A stretch of DNA of 32,404 nt, from NCBI GenBank assembly GCA_004565275.1, contig SDOX01000070.1:61016-93419 (forward strand). The letters are read 5' to 3'. The notes under the pieces are model-generated. The model saw only the letters and a list, made by a program, of their open reading frames with translations. It made no database searches and was not told where the DNA came from. This document shows positions 1 to 11,171 of the stretch, piece by piece. A program made the translations under genes and the position numbers. The first letter of the stretch is position 1; every line of letters begins with the position of its first letter. Source of the DNA: Nannochloropsis salina CCMP1776. Lineage: Eukaryota > Sar > Eustigmatophyceae > Eustigmatales > Monodopsidaceae.

Positions 1-144
1 ATCCCAGTCCACTTTCCTACCTTTTCTNAGGGGGGGGTCTTCTCTTTCCTCTCGCCATCCTGGAGCTCGCTGCACTCGACTCGCCCCTCCGTCCCTCCCT
101 CGCCTCCCTCCCTCCCTCCCTCCCCCCTTCTCCACACCAACCAG

Positions 145-945
145 GCTACTTCGGCCCTCAGGACGCCCCTCTCGGCGCTTGGCGTGGCCTTTGATGTACT
201 ACAAGGAAAGGACCGAGGATAATACCTATGCCCGCCCCTTGGAAGGCTTGCGGGTGCTGGTGGATCTGCTCAAACGGTAGACCCCCGCCCTCCCCCGCCC
301 TCCCTCCCGCCCTCCCTCCCGCCCGCCAGATTCCTCTTTCTGAGGCCCCTTTTCCTTCCTTCCCTCCATCCCTCCCTCCCTGCGCCAGGACGGTGGTCGA
401 GTTTGAGGTGGAGGAGGGCGGCATCCGGGTAGCGTCTCCCGACGAGGCCCGTTACATGACATACCCCGCTCCTGCACAGCAGCGACAGGTCAGAAGGGGG
501 CAGGGGAAAGGGGAGGGAGAAGGGAGGAAGAGCTGGGAGGTGCCGAGAGCTCATTCATCCCTCTCTCCCTCCCTCCCTCCCTCCCGCCCTCCCTCCCGCC
601 CTCCCTTAGGACCTGCGGGATCTGCTGGTGATGCAGCCGGAGGGTCCTTCCTTCTCCCTGCGGGGTAACCATCTCTACTGGCAAAACTGGAGCTTGCGCG
701 TCAATTTCACCGCCCAGGAGGTACGCCCTCCCTCCCTCCCTCCCTCCAGCCCGCCCTCCCTCCCTCCCTCCCTCCCTTCCGCCTCCCTTCCCGCCCTCCC
801 TTTCTGTGCGTCCGGACCCAGCGCTTGGTTTCACGCGGCAATCACCTTGACGTCTTTCGGTCGACACCCCTCCCTCCCTCCCTCCCTCCCTCCTTCATTT
901 CAGGGCCTGGTCCTCCAAATGGTGGGCTTCAAAGACAATCTTAAG
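145..945 (+). pseudogene. Copper amine oxidase fragment (four exons, no catalytic centre)
   Basis: Four exons (145-276, 389-488, 610-720, 904-945) join with consistent phases and GT-AG borders. The joined reading contains ARPLEGLRVLVDLLK, then MQPEGPSFSLRGNHLYWQNW, then GLVLQMVGFKDN. This is the order and spacing at the start of the catalytic domain of copper amine oxidases, as in the Arthrobacter, E. coli TynA and plant enzymes (HPVDGL, then QPEGPSF, then a W..W pair, then GVVL). These enzymes oxidise primary amines using topaquinone and copper. The topaquinone Tyr and the copper His residues lie further downstream and do not appear. In exon 1 a GYFGPQ...WRGL segment and the following MYYKERTEDN segment are in different frames around position 190, so there is an apparent indel. 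The gene begins before the window. It may be a relic, an assembly artefact (base 28 is N), or an upstream part fused in frame to the next gene. Confidence 0.65.
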
Positions 946-1133
946 GTGACTGCCACGAGAGAAAGGAGACGTGCCCCTCAAATGGATCGCACTTTTCCTT
1001 TCCCCGTGTACACGTCTCGCTCCCTTCGTTTCTTCCCTTCCATCACCCTCCTCCCTCCCTCCCTCCCTCCCTCCCTCCCCTCCCTCCCCTCCCTCCCCCC
1101 CCTCCCTTCCTCCCTCCCCCTCCCATTCCCCCA
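281..1133 (+). repeat. (CCCT)n/(CCTCC)n tracts inside introns
   Basis: Pyrimidine microsatellites built on CCCT fill the introns between the amine-oxidase exons. They occur at about 84-130, 281-388, 561-607, 724-785, 868-897 and 1048-1130. Each tract ends just before a 3' splice site, so it may act as an oversized polypyrimidine tract. The opposite strand is a run of GGGA units. Introns downstream of about 2.6 kb largely lack the motif. Confidence 0.85.
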
Positions 1134-1179
1134 GGGTCCCCTTCCTGTCTACACGCCGACCGCCATATCCGAGTACCGC

Positions 1180-4100
1180 ATGGTGAAGACGCGCGACTCC
1201 TTCTTCCCTCCCTTCGTTTTGGGCACTCTGGAACGCCTCGATCAGGTGGGAACGCGCGCCATCTCCCCTCCTCCATGTCCTCTCACTCTCTTTTCGTATC
1301 TGTCCTTGTGGGGGCCATGACCCTCGTCCCATGTGCTGCGGTCTTTGCTGACCCTTGCTTGCCCTGCCTCCGCCCGCCCACCTCCTTCCTCCGCCTCCCC
1401 CCGCAGGCTCGCGTCGCCGTCACCATTCTCTTCGCGCCTCAGCCGGCCAATGCCGCAGGCACCCCCACCTCCCCGGGCACCTCCCCATCTCCCTCCTCGT
1501 CGGACGAGCCGCAAGAGGAGTTGGAACGCATGGTCTTCGCACGGCGGGCCGCGGCACGCCGGAGAGAAGAGGAGAAGAGGAAGGAAGAAGAGGCGGAAGC
1601 GCTCGAGGAGGACGGGGGCGACAACGTCTTTGTATGGGCCGGGAAAGCAGTGGGCGGATGGGTGGGGGGCATCTTCGGGGGAGGACGAGGTAAAGAGGAG
1701 GCAGACAACGAAGTGGAGAGGATGCGCGCTCCCTCATTACTGATGGAGGAGAAGGAGGTTGCAGAGTCCATCGCAGCGGGAGAGGGGGAGGCAGGGAAGG
1801 AGGGAGGGGCCTGGGGGGTCTTCTCGTTTTTCTTCCCCCCTTCCCCGTCCGCCTCGCCTCCCGCTCTGTCCGATCCTGCCTCCGGAAAAGGAGCGGAGGG
1901 CATGGAAGGCCGCGACGGGGAGGGCAAAGCGCCCGCGCCCGCGGTCTCGTCCTCCCCTTCAACCTCCACGAGGGACGTTCCGAGATTGTCTCCCCGAGAA
2001 ATGGCTTTCGATGGGCGGGAGCAGGTAGATCAGGGAAAAGGACAGGGAGGGAGGTCGGGTCTCGATAAGGAGAGGGTGCTGAAAGATGAGGAGAGGGGCG
2101 TGGGAGTTGCTCAATGCCCTCCTGACCCCTCTGACTTGCCCTCCCGCCCTCCCTTTCTCCCTCCTCAGGATTGGTATCTGGCGCGCGCCTCGGAAAAAAT
2201 GGCGCCGGTATCACCCACCTCGCCCCCCATTCCTTCCTACTGGGAAGACAAGGCCGGCGAGGAGGGAGAAGAAGGAACCTCCTTCGCCAGTGCGGGTGCG
2301 TGGTGGGAGGATCGGAAGGGGGAAGAGAGGGGAGGAAGGCTCGCCATCGTGGGAGGATCGGGAGGGGGATGGGAGGGGAGGAAGGCTCACCATCGGAATG
2401 CGGTCTCCGCATTCTTCACCCATCTGTAATCTGTCATACTCACTGGTCACGATGTTGTAGGCTGTAGGTAGCAGGTGGATTTCGGTCATCTCGTACCGCT
2501 TTGTCTAACCACAAATCTATCCATCCATCTATCTCGCTTCCCTTCATTTTAGCCCACCTGGCCTCTCTCGAACGCGGCATGGCGTCTTCTTTCCTGACTC
2601 TTCTGGCACACGCCCAGACGCGCAAACAGTTCAAGTACTGAGGGAGGGGAGCGGGAGAGGGAGGGAGGGGAGGAGGGGGAGGTTGAGAGAAGAACGAGGT
2701 GCAAAGGCTTTGTATTTTCTTAATAATAATAATGTATTTGGCTCATCTTTAAAATATAAGCCGATATGGTCATGGCCCTTAGCATGAAGTATCTAATGTG
2801 GAAACGTTACCCTCCTCCCTTCCTTGTTTTCTCGCCAGGCTCCTGCTTCAAGATGCGGGGGGACTCGGCTTTCTCGTGAGAGGCTTGACGATGACCAGCC
2901 CTCCCAACTCGGATCGAGCGCAGGTACGTCTCGAAATCGACCGGAGATTTTCTGTGAGGACAGAACCAAAGTTTGTCTCCAGGTAGCAAAGAGGAGAATT
3001 ACGGCCGGGCGCTTCAAGTCGACGAGACGCTCGAAATAGGGGAGCCCCAGCACCACTAGGAGTGACGGGATGGTCGAGGATCGCCAGTGGGAGGTGGAGA
3101 TGGAGGGTGTGCGGCCTCTCCTCCTGACTGTGCACTTCTCTCTTCTTGGTCTCCCTCCCGTTCCCTCTCTCTGCGTATTGACAGGCCCTTGAAACGCTCT
3201 GTCGACTCCTGCGCCCACGGACCAAAGCCCCTCCCGGTGCCTCCGCCTCACCCTCGTTCGGTGCCTCCTCGTCCCCAGGGAAAGGGGGAGACGTCGAGGA
3301 GGGAAACAACAGAGGCCGGACCCCCTACGACAGCGACGGCGAAGGGGAGTGGGGAGAATCCGAGGACGGTGAGCGATGCAGCGGGAGGAGGCTGGAATGA
3401 GCTCTGGAAACGGGCATGAGGCAATCGAAATCTAATCCCACTCTTCAAAATTTTCCTTCCTCCCTCCCTCTCTCCCTTTCCCAGAGCCCAACGAGGAAAG
3501 CTCTCCGGGTGGGGTCGTGATGGCGGCTCTGACGGAGGACAAGGACATGGAGCTCGCTCTCATCCGCGTCCTCCTTTCCCTGGTTGAAGAGCCTCTTGGA
3601 ATCAGCGTTTCGCGTCTCACCGGTCTGCTTCTTCCTCCTTCCCCTCTTTGTTCTTTTTCCTGTGTACACTGCACTCCCTTCCCGTTGAATGAGAATCGGA
3701 GCTTAGTCTTCCACCACCTGAACAGCACCATGTTCATGACCGGATTTTCGTTCTCCCTCTTCTTCAGGCCTGGGTCGTAGCCATTCCTCGATCGAGGAGC
3801 TTCGGTGCCAACGGGCGGCCATCTACTTGCTCTACACAATGTGTCTAGCTTCAGAGAGGGCAATAGAGGCGTTGCAGGTAAAAGACGGCGACGGCCTGGA
3901 GAAATTTGAATAAAAACGCGGAAGTCGGGGGGGAATCGTGTCGGTAGGCCTTTGCCAGCTATTCTCCTAATACAAATCCAATCGCTCTTTCCTTCGCCTC
4001 CTCTGTTTCTTATTTTTCCTTGAACTCCAGACGGAAGGGCGCCTCATCCCTGCCCTCCAGCAGATCCTTCGGGAGCGTCTGTTCGAGGAAGGGCCCATGA

Positions 4101-7100
4101 GTGTATATCACACTATCCACAAACTCCTGAGTATCGTTGGTGAGTTCTCATTTTCCTTGAGCGACGGTTGCCTTGCCGTGTTCCTAAGAATAATCGAGAG
4201 TACTGCAGCCTGGCTGGGAAAACGATGTGCTACTTTAAGCGCTCCCTTCGTACTCTCCTCTTGGCTTCTGCCCCACTTATTCTTTCCTTTTCTCTCTACT
4301 TTTTGAAAAAATTAGGGTACCACGAATGGAAGCCCCGTCAAGCGGGTCAGAAGGGCCTCCGAATCCTTTCCCTAGATGGTGGCGGAACGCGGGGTGTGAT
4401 GACCATCGCCCTCCTTTCTCATTTGATTGAGGCAACGGGGAAGGAGGTGAGGAATACGCTCTGCTAAATGGTGTACTTCGCTTTCTTTAGTGCTCGATGT
4501 TGGTTTTCTCTTGGGAAACTTAGTTTAAGTTACTGATAGTTCAGGAACACGAAATACACGTATCTACAACTTGTACCACAGCAAATTGTCTTTCCCTCGA
4601 ATAGAGTTGCGCGGTTTCAATAGTAGCAAAGCATCTGTCTCTGTGTGCTCATTTTCCTGTCTGATCTCCACTCTGCACGCATTCCACTTCCTTCCTACTA
4701 CACGGCCGCCTTCTCTTCGTTGTACACCAGGTGCATGAGCTTTTCGACATAATCTGCGGAACTTCAACGGGAGGCATCCTCGCCGCACTTTTTGCTGTTA
4801 AAGCCACCAAAGTGAAGGAGGTGAGACAAAATTCATCCCCACTTTCTTCCCTCTATCGCCGTCTTACCCTCCCTGTCCTCCTCTATCTCATCCGCTTCGC
4901 TTTATCATATGCGTGGCTTACTGCATTACTACCGTGGATGGAATTTTTACTTTTCCTTGTCCTTCTTCCCTCCCGCGTTTCGTTTCCTTCTCCACGACAG
5001 GCGGGTCGCCTTTACGACGAATTGATCAAGAAGATATTCAACAAAAGTCCCGCTCCTCTCGCCTACAGGTACGTTGATCATCAGACCAACCTATCACTCC
5101 ACCCGATCCTTCTTTCTACAAATATTTGCGTGCATTTGTTTTTCTCTTGACCTTGCTTCGCACAGTCAGCTTTCGCATGCCACAAGCCAGCATGCGATTT
5201 TTCCTTTTCCCTCACATCCACCCTTCTTTCCTATCTCCCCAGCAACCTGGTCTTACGCACCGCCCAGTACAACGAGAACGTCTGGGAGGATGTCCTGAAA
5301 GTCCTGATAGGGGAGACTCTCCTTATCGACACGATGGGCGGGCCGCAGGTGAATTAGAGGGATGATGGTAGTCCGTAGGCTGGCGGTGGACTTCACCATA
5401 GCCATAGCTTATTCTTGACGCTCTTTATGCTTCCTCCTTCTGTTGGGCCTACCATTCTCCCGCTTCTCACGCATGACAGGGTCTGAATACCCCCAAATTC
5501 TTCGTCCTCTCCTCTGTGCTCTCTTGCAACCCCGCGAAACTTTTTATGTGGCGCAACTACAACTACCGACGCGCTCAACGGAGTCGCTACGAGGGCGATT
5601 TCAGGGCCAAGGTCTGCTTATTACTTTTTTCTTATCGTTGTTGCCCTGCATCGGCTCCCTTGCTCTGCCGTTTTTTCCGTCAATCTTATTCCAGCCTTGC
5701 GTTATCTCGTTGATTGCAAGGATCCTGTCCTGCCTTCACTGGCGGATTTCCTCATCAAATCACTGTTCTTCTTCTCTTACTCTCTATTTTCTTTCTTTCC
5801 CCGCCCTCCCTCCCAGGTCCGAGAAGCCATCCGAGCCACAACGGCGGCCCCTACCTACTTCTACCCCCTTGTGCGCGGCGGGATGGTCCACTCTGACGGC
5901 GCGCTCCTGGCCAACAACCCCACAGCCATCGCCATCCACGAGGCCAAGGTAGCCAAACCAGAGATTACTCTCCCTGCCCTTCTCTCTCTCTCCTTCAGTC
6001 CTGATCATGCTCTTATGTAGCGACGCCACTGAATGCCAAGCTATCCGGTCATTCATGCCCACCTTGTCATTTAGTCTCACCGTTTTACCTTGCGTTCTGA
6101 TTTTCCTTTCCCTCCCTTTTCTTCTTTCCCCCGTGCCTTCTCCCTAGATAATCTATCCCAACGTGCCGATCGAGGCCGTGGTCTCGGTCGGTACCGGCAA
6201 CGTCTTGGAGCCCCAGCCCGTCGAAGGCTTCGGTTGGGCGCCCATTTTCAATCAAATCATTAACAGGTGCGCTTCATTTTCTTTTACCCTCTCCATTTTC
6301 CTCTCTCTCCTTCAGCATATATAGGCCACTGAACTTTTACGGCAGCTGTCAGACACCGATCACAGTTAATTTTACTCCCTTTCCTTTCTTTGTCCTCCCT
6401 CGCTCGCTCCGCTTCTCCGTCAGCGCTACCAACACGGAGGCTGTGCACGACTCGCTGGCCGACTTCCTTCCCCAAGACCGGTACTACCGTTTCAATCCCA
6501 ACATCGAGAACGTTTCCATCGACGAGGTGGGAGTCGCAGAGGGAGGCGAGGGGGGAAGGAAAGGTTCTCTTCTTTCTCGACACACGGCAATGTATCGCAT
6601 GCCTGATGTCTCTTGCCTTCCATTTTTCTCGCTGTGGCTCAACAAATTTCTGGCGACTCACCTCAGATCCGGCCTGAGAAGCTGGCTTATTTGAAAGCGA
6701 CTGCCAAGGAGTACTTCCAGGATCCGAGGAACAAGGAGCGCCTCGATCAGGTAAAAAGTGGGGGATATCAGGTAGAGACAGGAAACAAAGCGCAGGTCGC
6801 GTAGCTCTTTTGTTATCCTCTTTGTTTTTCCTACGCCTTCATTGCTAAAGTGCGATTCCTATACTCCACCCTCCCGTCAGCTCATCAAGCTTTTACAGCC
6901 CAAGAAAAGTACCCGTTCTCCCCTTGCCTCTACCTCTTCCGGCCCCTCCTCTTCTCCTTCCTCCTTCTCTAGTGCCGCTTCTTCAAGAGCTCAGTCCACC
7001 CCCACCGAAGGCAAAAAGTCCAGCGCTGCGACTACGAGTAGAGCGAGATCGTCGAAGAAGGCTTCGAGTCTCTCAGCTTCCCCCAAATCTCCTCCAAATG

Positions 7101-7228
7101 GCACCCCTTCTTCCTCTTCCTCTTCCTCTACCAATCTGCCCTCCTCGACGTCCTCCTCCACACCGTCATCCTTTGGGAAGACTACGCGAAGCAGCCAATC
7201 TTCAAATCCACGCACAGCGGCCGTTTAA
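1180..7228 (+). CDS. Patatin-like phospholipase with helical-repeat N-terminus (iPLA2-type)
   Basis: This is a predicted serine lipid acyl hydrolase acting on membrane phospho- or galactolipids. Exons are 1180-1245, 1407-2295 (a phase-0 intron, 2100-2168 or 2025-2168, may lie inside), 2553-2634, 2839-2923, 3185-3368, 3485-3622, 3768-3877, 4031-4139, 4316-4446, 4731-4820, 5001-5068, 5243-5348, 5480-5611, 5817-5948, 6148-6266, 6424-6526, 6667-6750 and 6881-7228. All phases agree and give about 990 residues. The order is an acidic low-complexity region, an armadillo-like helical part (about 300-550), then the patatin domain. The domain has the oxyanion loop GGGTRG near 576, the nucleophile elbow GTSTGG with Ser near 610, and DGA with Asp near 757. 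The tail is Ser-rich. The start is uncertain: ATG 1180 is in frame with the amine-oxidase exons upstream, and ATG 1275 would give a signal-peptide-like start if the 1246-1406 intron is retained. Plant proteins with armadillo plus patatin domains are the closest architecture I know. Confidence 0.85.
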
Positions 7229-8883
7229 CGAGGGCGAAGTTTGTCTCTTCGAAATGAAGGTCGACGCAAAAAAGCGGGAAAACGACAGCGAGAGAATATC
7301 AATGACTGTTATGAAGGGCGCTCCACGACTGTACAGACACACGTCAAAAGGAAAAGTAAGAGGCAGTGCATGCTTAAGATGACCATGCTCTGCGACGGCA
7401 TGACATGCAAAATTCATCACATACGTCCCGAAGAATCAGTGGCTGGTGCGACGGACAGGGAAGTGGGAACATTTGTAAAAAAACAAACCCAGCATGTTAG
7501 CGCACTAATATCAAATCCATGACACTGTAGCTTTCTTCTTCGAATGAGACACGAAAACAGTATGCAAGGCGGAAGTGTATCTTTTGATGAAGCCTTTACC
7601 TCTTCATCCTCGTGCGCACAAGGTCATACCAGGAACAAAAAGGAATCAACGTGTGATTTGTAATGCATTGCACGTGTTTTCTTGTTTTGAATCCAACATG
7701 AATGAAACGTGGAGGTAGTCTACCCTCCCCAAAAATGCGTTTTGGACTCGTTTCGTAACAGCGCTTCTCCCCCGGTATGAGTGTATGTTTATATTGAAGG
7801 CAGGAGGTCAAAATAACTGTTTGAAAGATTCCTTGCAAAGCCTTTCAGAAATTGCTTTCTCTGTTTCAAGACATGGAACGGATCAAGGGTAAATTTTCAT
7901 GTTCAAGTGCGTGAGTAGCTGTAATTTTTAAGCTCGATCATAGCTTTCTGAACGGAAGACGATAAGGTACCCTAAGTATGGGTGTCAAGCCACAGAACTG
8001 CATCTGGTACAGTATCTCGGCCTCACAAGACTACCATGGTTTCTCGCAAATGCCAAAAAACATTTACCACTAGTGAGTTCGATTTATATATGTGATATAA
8101 CCAACCATTGGACGTGGTGTCAAATGTAAACGAGATTCATGGTCATGTTTCTTGGTGGTTGACAGAAAAAGGTATGGGCCACGGCAAACGAGTTGGGAGG
8201 CAGAGAGGGATGATCCCTGCCAAGACGGTCGTGCGCGCCGCCCCGTACACTGCCAAATATTCGATGCTAGACTTTTCGTTTTTCTTGTGATATTGGAAAT
8301 GTACTCAAACAAGTAGACGACCGCCCTTGACAAGGAAAGACACGGTACTTGATCCATGTTTTCGGGTCATATTTTCGTCCTTGGGCGCCATCGGCGGGCG
8401 GCGACAGGGGAGTACGCGAACGTTTTGTGCAAAATTCAACACCATTCCAATCCGTGCAAATGCGCAAAACAATCAATTTAACACTGTCAGTCATGGACAT
8501 ACATCAATTATTTGAGAATACAGTTGTACGAGTAGTGTCGGACTGGCTGTCTCGGTATCGAGTGGTATGTCAGGACGCGGTCCCAATGGACTTCAGGCAC
8601 CCCGTCCTCGTGCCCATACCACCGCCGACATGCGGCATTGTGTGCTCGTTCCTGCATCACTGTCGTCTGTTTTCTCTCAAACTCTTTATCAAAAACACGA
8701 AAATAGGTGAATCCTCCCGTGTAATCACAAGCGGCCAGGTCTTGATTTTTAAAGGCGCTAAGGCCTGTCTGACAGGCAACAGCCTTAGCTGCCTGAGCTC
8801 GGAGGAGGACTCGCAGAGTTCTGCTTGCACCCGCTCCATTAACTTGCCACCGTTGACAGAGGTGTCGTGACATATTGAGTGTC
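7229..8883. other. Intergenic stretch without a supported gene
   Basis: This is the 3' flank of the phospholipase gene and the 5' flank of the first MFS gene. Base composition drops towards AT relative to the genes. Reading frames are short and show no family motif. The longest minus-strand frame (8508-8906, 132 codons) overlaps the start of the MFS gene and is treated under findings. Confidence 0.6.
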
Positions 8884-11171
8884 ATGAATAAAAATGATCC
8901 AAGCACGCATTTCTCAGACGCGTACTACGCTGTCCCATCTTCCTCGCCTCACTCTGGAGACGATGGGAATGTAGAGCCGAGAGCCTCGCACCCCGAGCAG
9001 AATCGCAGCACAGTTCCCAGTGCCAATAAAGCACTGGTCGATATTACTCTGTCACCACCCCGTGGGGAAGACGAGAAAAGCACCGTGGTCGTGCGGAGCG
9101 AAAATGAAATTGCTCCGACGGACATCAAGGTAAGGAAGTAGGGGAGGGTAGGGTAGGTAGTTTAGGGTTCAGAAGGGGAGGCAGAAAAATGGGAAGAGGT
9201 GCCTCATACTTTTCTTGTACACTTAAACAATTCAGGCAACGAGCAGTAGCAGCAGTCTTAGCACGTCCAGCACGCCACCATGCCACGTCGTTGGAAGGCG
9301 GAGCTCGCTGCACAGTGGGTACACCCTTGCCCTCCTGGCTGCCATCATGGGCAACGTCCTCGAGTTCTACGATTTCAGGTGAGAGGATGGGCCTTCGATT
9401 CCCTTGTGAGTGCTGGCCGGGGAAGTGTCGGTGGGAAGAGTATTCCTGGCGTCTTCTGGAGAGTCAAAATGTGTTTTTCCACAGACGTTCTCAAGCATTC
9501 CTTTCATTTTTCAAACAATTGCACTTCTCCAGTGTCTACGCTTTTTTCGCACCCGAGATTGGGCAGCTATTCTTTTCCAGTGGTAGGTTCATTTCTATGG
9601 TTCGGTGCAGGGGCGGGAGAAGGAGTAGAAAGGGGTTGAGACACACGAGGATGGAGACTTGGACACCCACTGCCGCCCCTCGCTCATTGCTTCCCGCTAC
9701 AGGCTCGGATACGGTGCGGGCTATCCAAACCTTCACCGTCTTCGCCGGCGGCTTTTTGATGCGGCCGGTGGGCTCGGTGGTGCTGGGGGCGGTGGGGGAT
9801 AAGTACGGGACGGCTGCTGCCCTCAAGTGGTCGATCGGGCTGATGACGGTGCCGACCATCGTCACGGGCCTGCTCCCCACCTACTCCAAGATCGGCCTGG
9901 TCGCGCCCCTCCTCCTCACACTCTGCCGGCTCCTCCAAGGCCTCTCGGTGGGGGGGGAGCTGATCGGCGCCCTCCTGCACACGGCCGACCACTCCCCAGC
10001 CGAGCACCGCGGCTTCTTCTGCGGCTTGGTGGCGGTCTTCGGGAGCATGGGTAACCTGTTGGGCTCCCTGGTGAGTGTGCTGATGCGACACGCCCTTTCC
10101 AAGCAGGAGCTGCTCTCCTGGGGCTGGCGCATCCCCTTCTTGGCCGGCTCGGTGCTGGGCCTGGTGGGGATCTTCCTACGGACCAAGACCGGCGCCCTGA
10201 AGCACGGCGGGGAGGCGGGCAGGCGGCCGACAAGGGAGGAACGGGTCTTGATCGAGATGGTGGAGTGCCCGATAGCGGTGGAGGAGGAAACGGTGGCTGC
10301 CTACCGGGAAGCGGCGCGAATGGAGGAGGAGGAGGAGGAGGAGGAGGAAGGGGAACAGCGAGGGAAAGAGGGAGAGGCTGGGGCCGTGGCATCGCGCCCC
10401 TCCCACCCACGGTCCTTCTGTGGGATCATGCGGGAGGCGGCGGCGGGGGACAAGCCGCGCTTCATGCGCGTGGTCGTCCTGGCTGCCCTCAACAACTCTC
10501 TCTTTTACTTCAACTTTGTCTGGCTCGGCACCTACATGGCGGAGCTCTCGCCCAACCCCCTGGGCGCGGCGCAAGCCTTCAGTGTCACGTGCGTGGCCCA
10601 AGCCGTTTTCATCTTTGGAAATCCTTTTTGGGGGGCCATGGGGGACTGGGGGGGCGGGCTGGCGAAGCGCCTCCGCTGGAACATCGTGGGCGTGGTCCTA
10701 AGCTGCTTCCTCCCTCCCTGCCTCTTCCTCCTCCTCCACTCCGGACGCGCCTCCCTGAGCTTCCTATTCGCCGCCCTCACCGGTCTCTTGATGGGCTTCA
10801 CCGTCTCAGGAAATTACTACGCCTGGGTCTGCGAGAGCCTGAATGAATCCCCCTCTCGGGTTCTCACCACCTCGGTTGCCTACAACGTCGGGGCCGTCGT
10901 GGGCGGATGCACACCAATGCTGGCGAGTGCCCTTTCTGCGAGTCCAATATTCCTCGCGCCCATCCTGCCTTTGTCGGCGGTGGCAGCGGCGGTGGCGGTG
11001 GTGCTGGGCCGGTACGAATGGGGTGAATACGTGAAGAGAAAGGCGGAGGGCGGGAAGGGGGGGCGGGAGGAGTTCTTGGCCCTGCGCGTGGAGGAGGGGA
11101 AGGAGGGGAAAGGGAAAATGGCGAAAGCGAAGGTCAAGGCAAGGGGGGAGGAGCCTGCGGACACTAGCTAA
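8884..11171 (+). CDS. MFS transporter, metabolite:H+ symporter-like (copy A)
   Basis: This is a predicted 12-helix secondary carrier resembling the bacterial metabolite:proton symporter group (proline/betaine, shikimate and related permeases). Exons 8884-9129, 9236-9378, 9533-9582 and 9703-11171 join with matching phases into 635 residues. Helix 1 ends MGNVLEFYDF, the family hallmark, and is followed by VYAFFAPEIGQLFF. The helix 2-3 loop GAVGDKYGTAAALK is the degenerate MFS motif A, and LSVGGELIGALLHTADHSP matches the conserved helix 4 segment. The central loop carries a run of Glu from a GAG microsatellite near 10322-10350 and sits between six-helix halves. The tail is Lys/Gly-rich. ATG 8884 is the first in-frame ATG after an upstream stop-rich region; an earlier TTG is not used. 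The substrate cannot be told. It is convergent with a paralogue at 12287-14919. Confidence 0.88.

Noticed and set aside
1420-2412. A 330-codon minus-strand frame
   Set aside because: It mirrors the GC-rich exon of the patatin gene; its Pro/Arg-rich translation is typical of a shadow frame.
7241-7522. A 93-codon basic frame just after the patatin stop codon
   Set aside because: It lies in the expected 3' UTR, has no motif and no convincing start context.
8349-8870. A 173-codon plus-strand frame upstream of MFS copy A
   Set aside because: It has no recognisable domain, and its composition is not gene-like for this genome.
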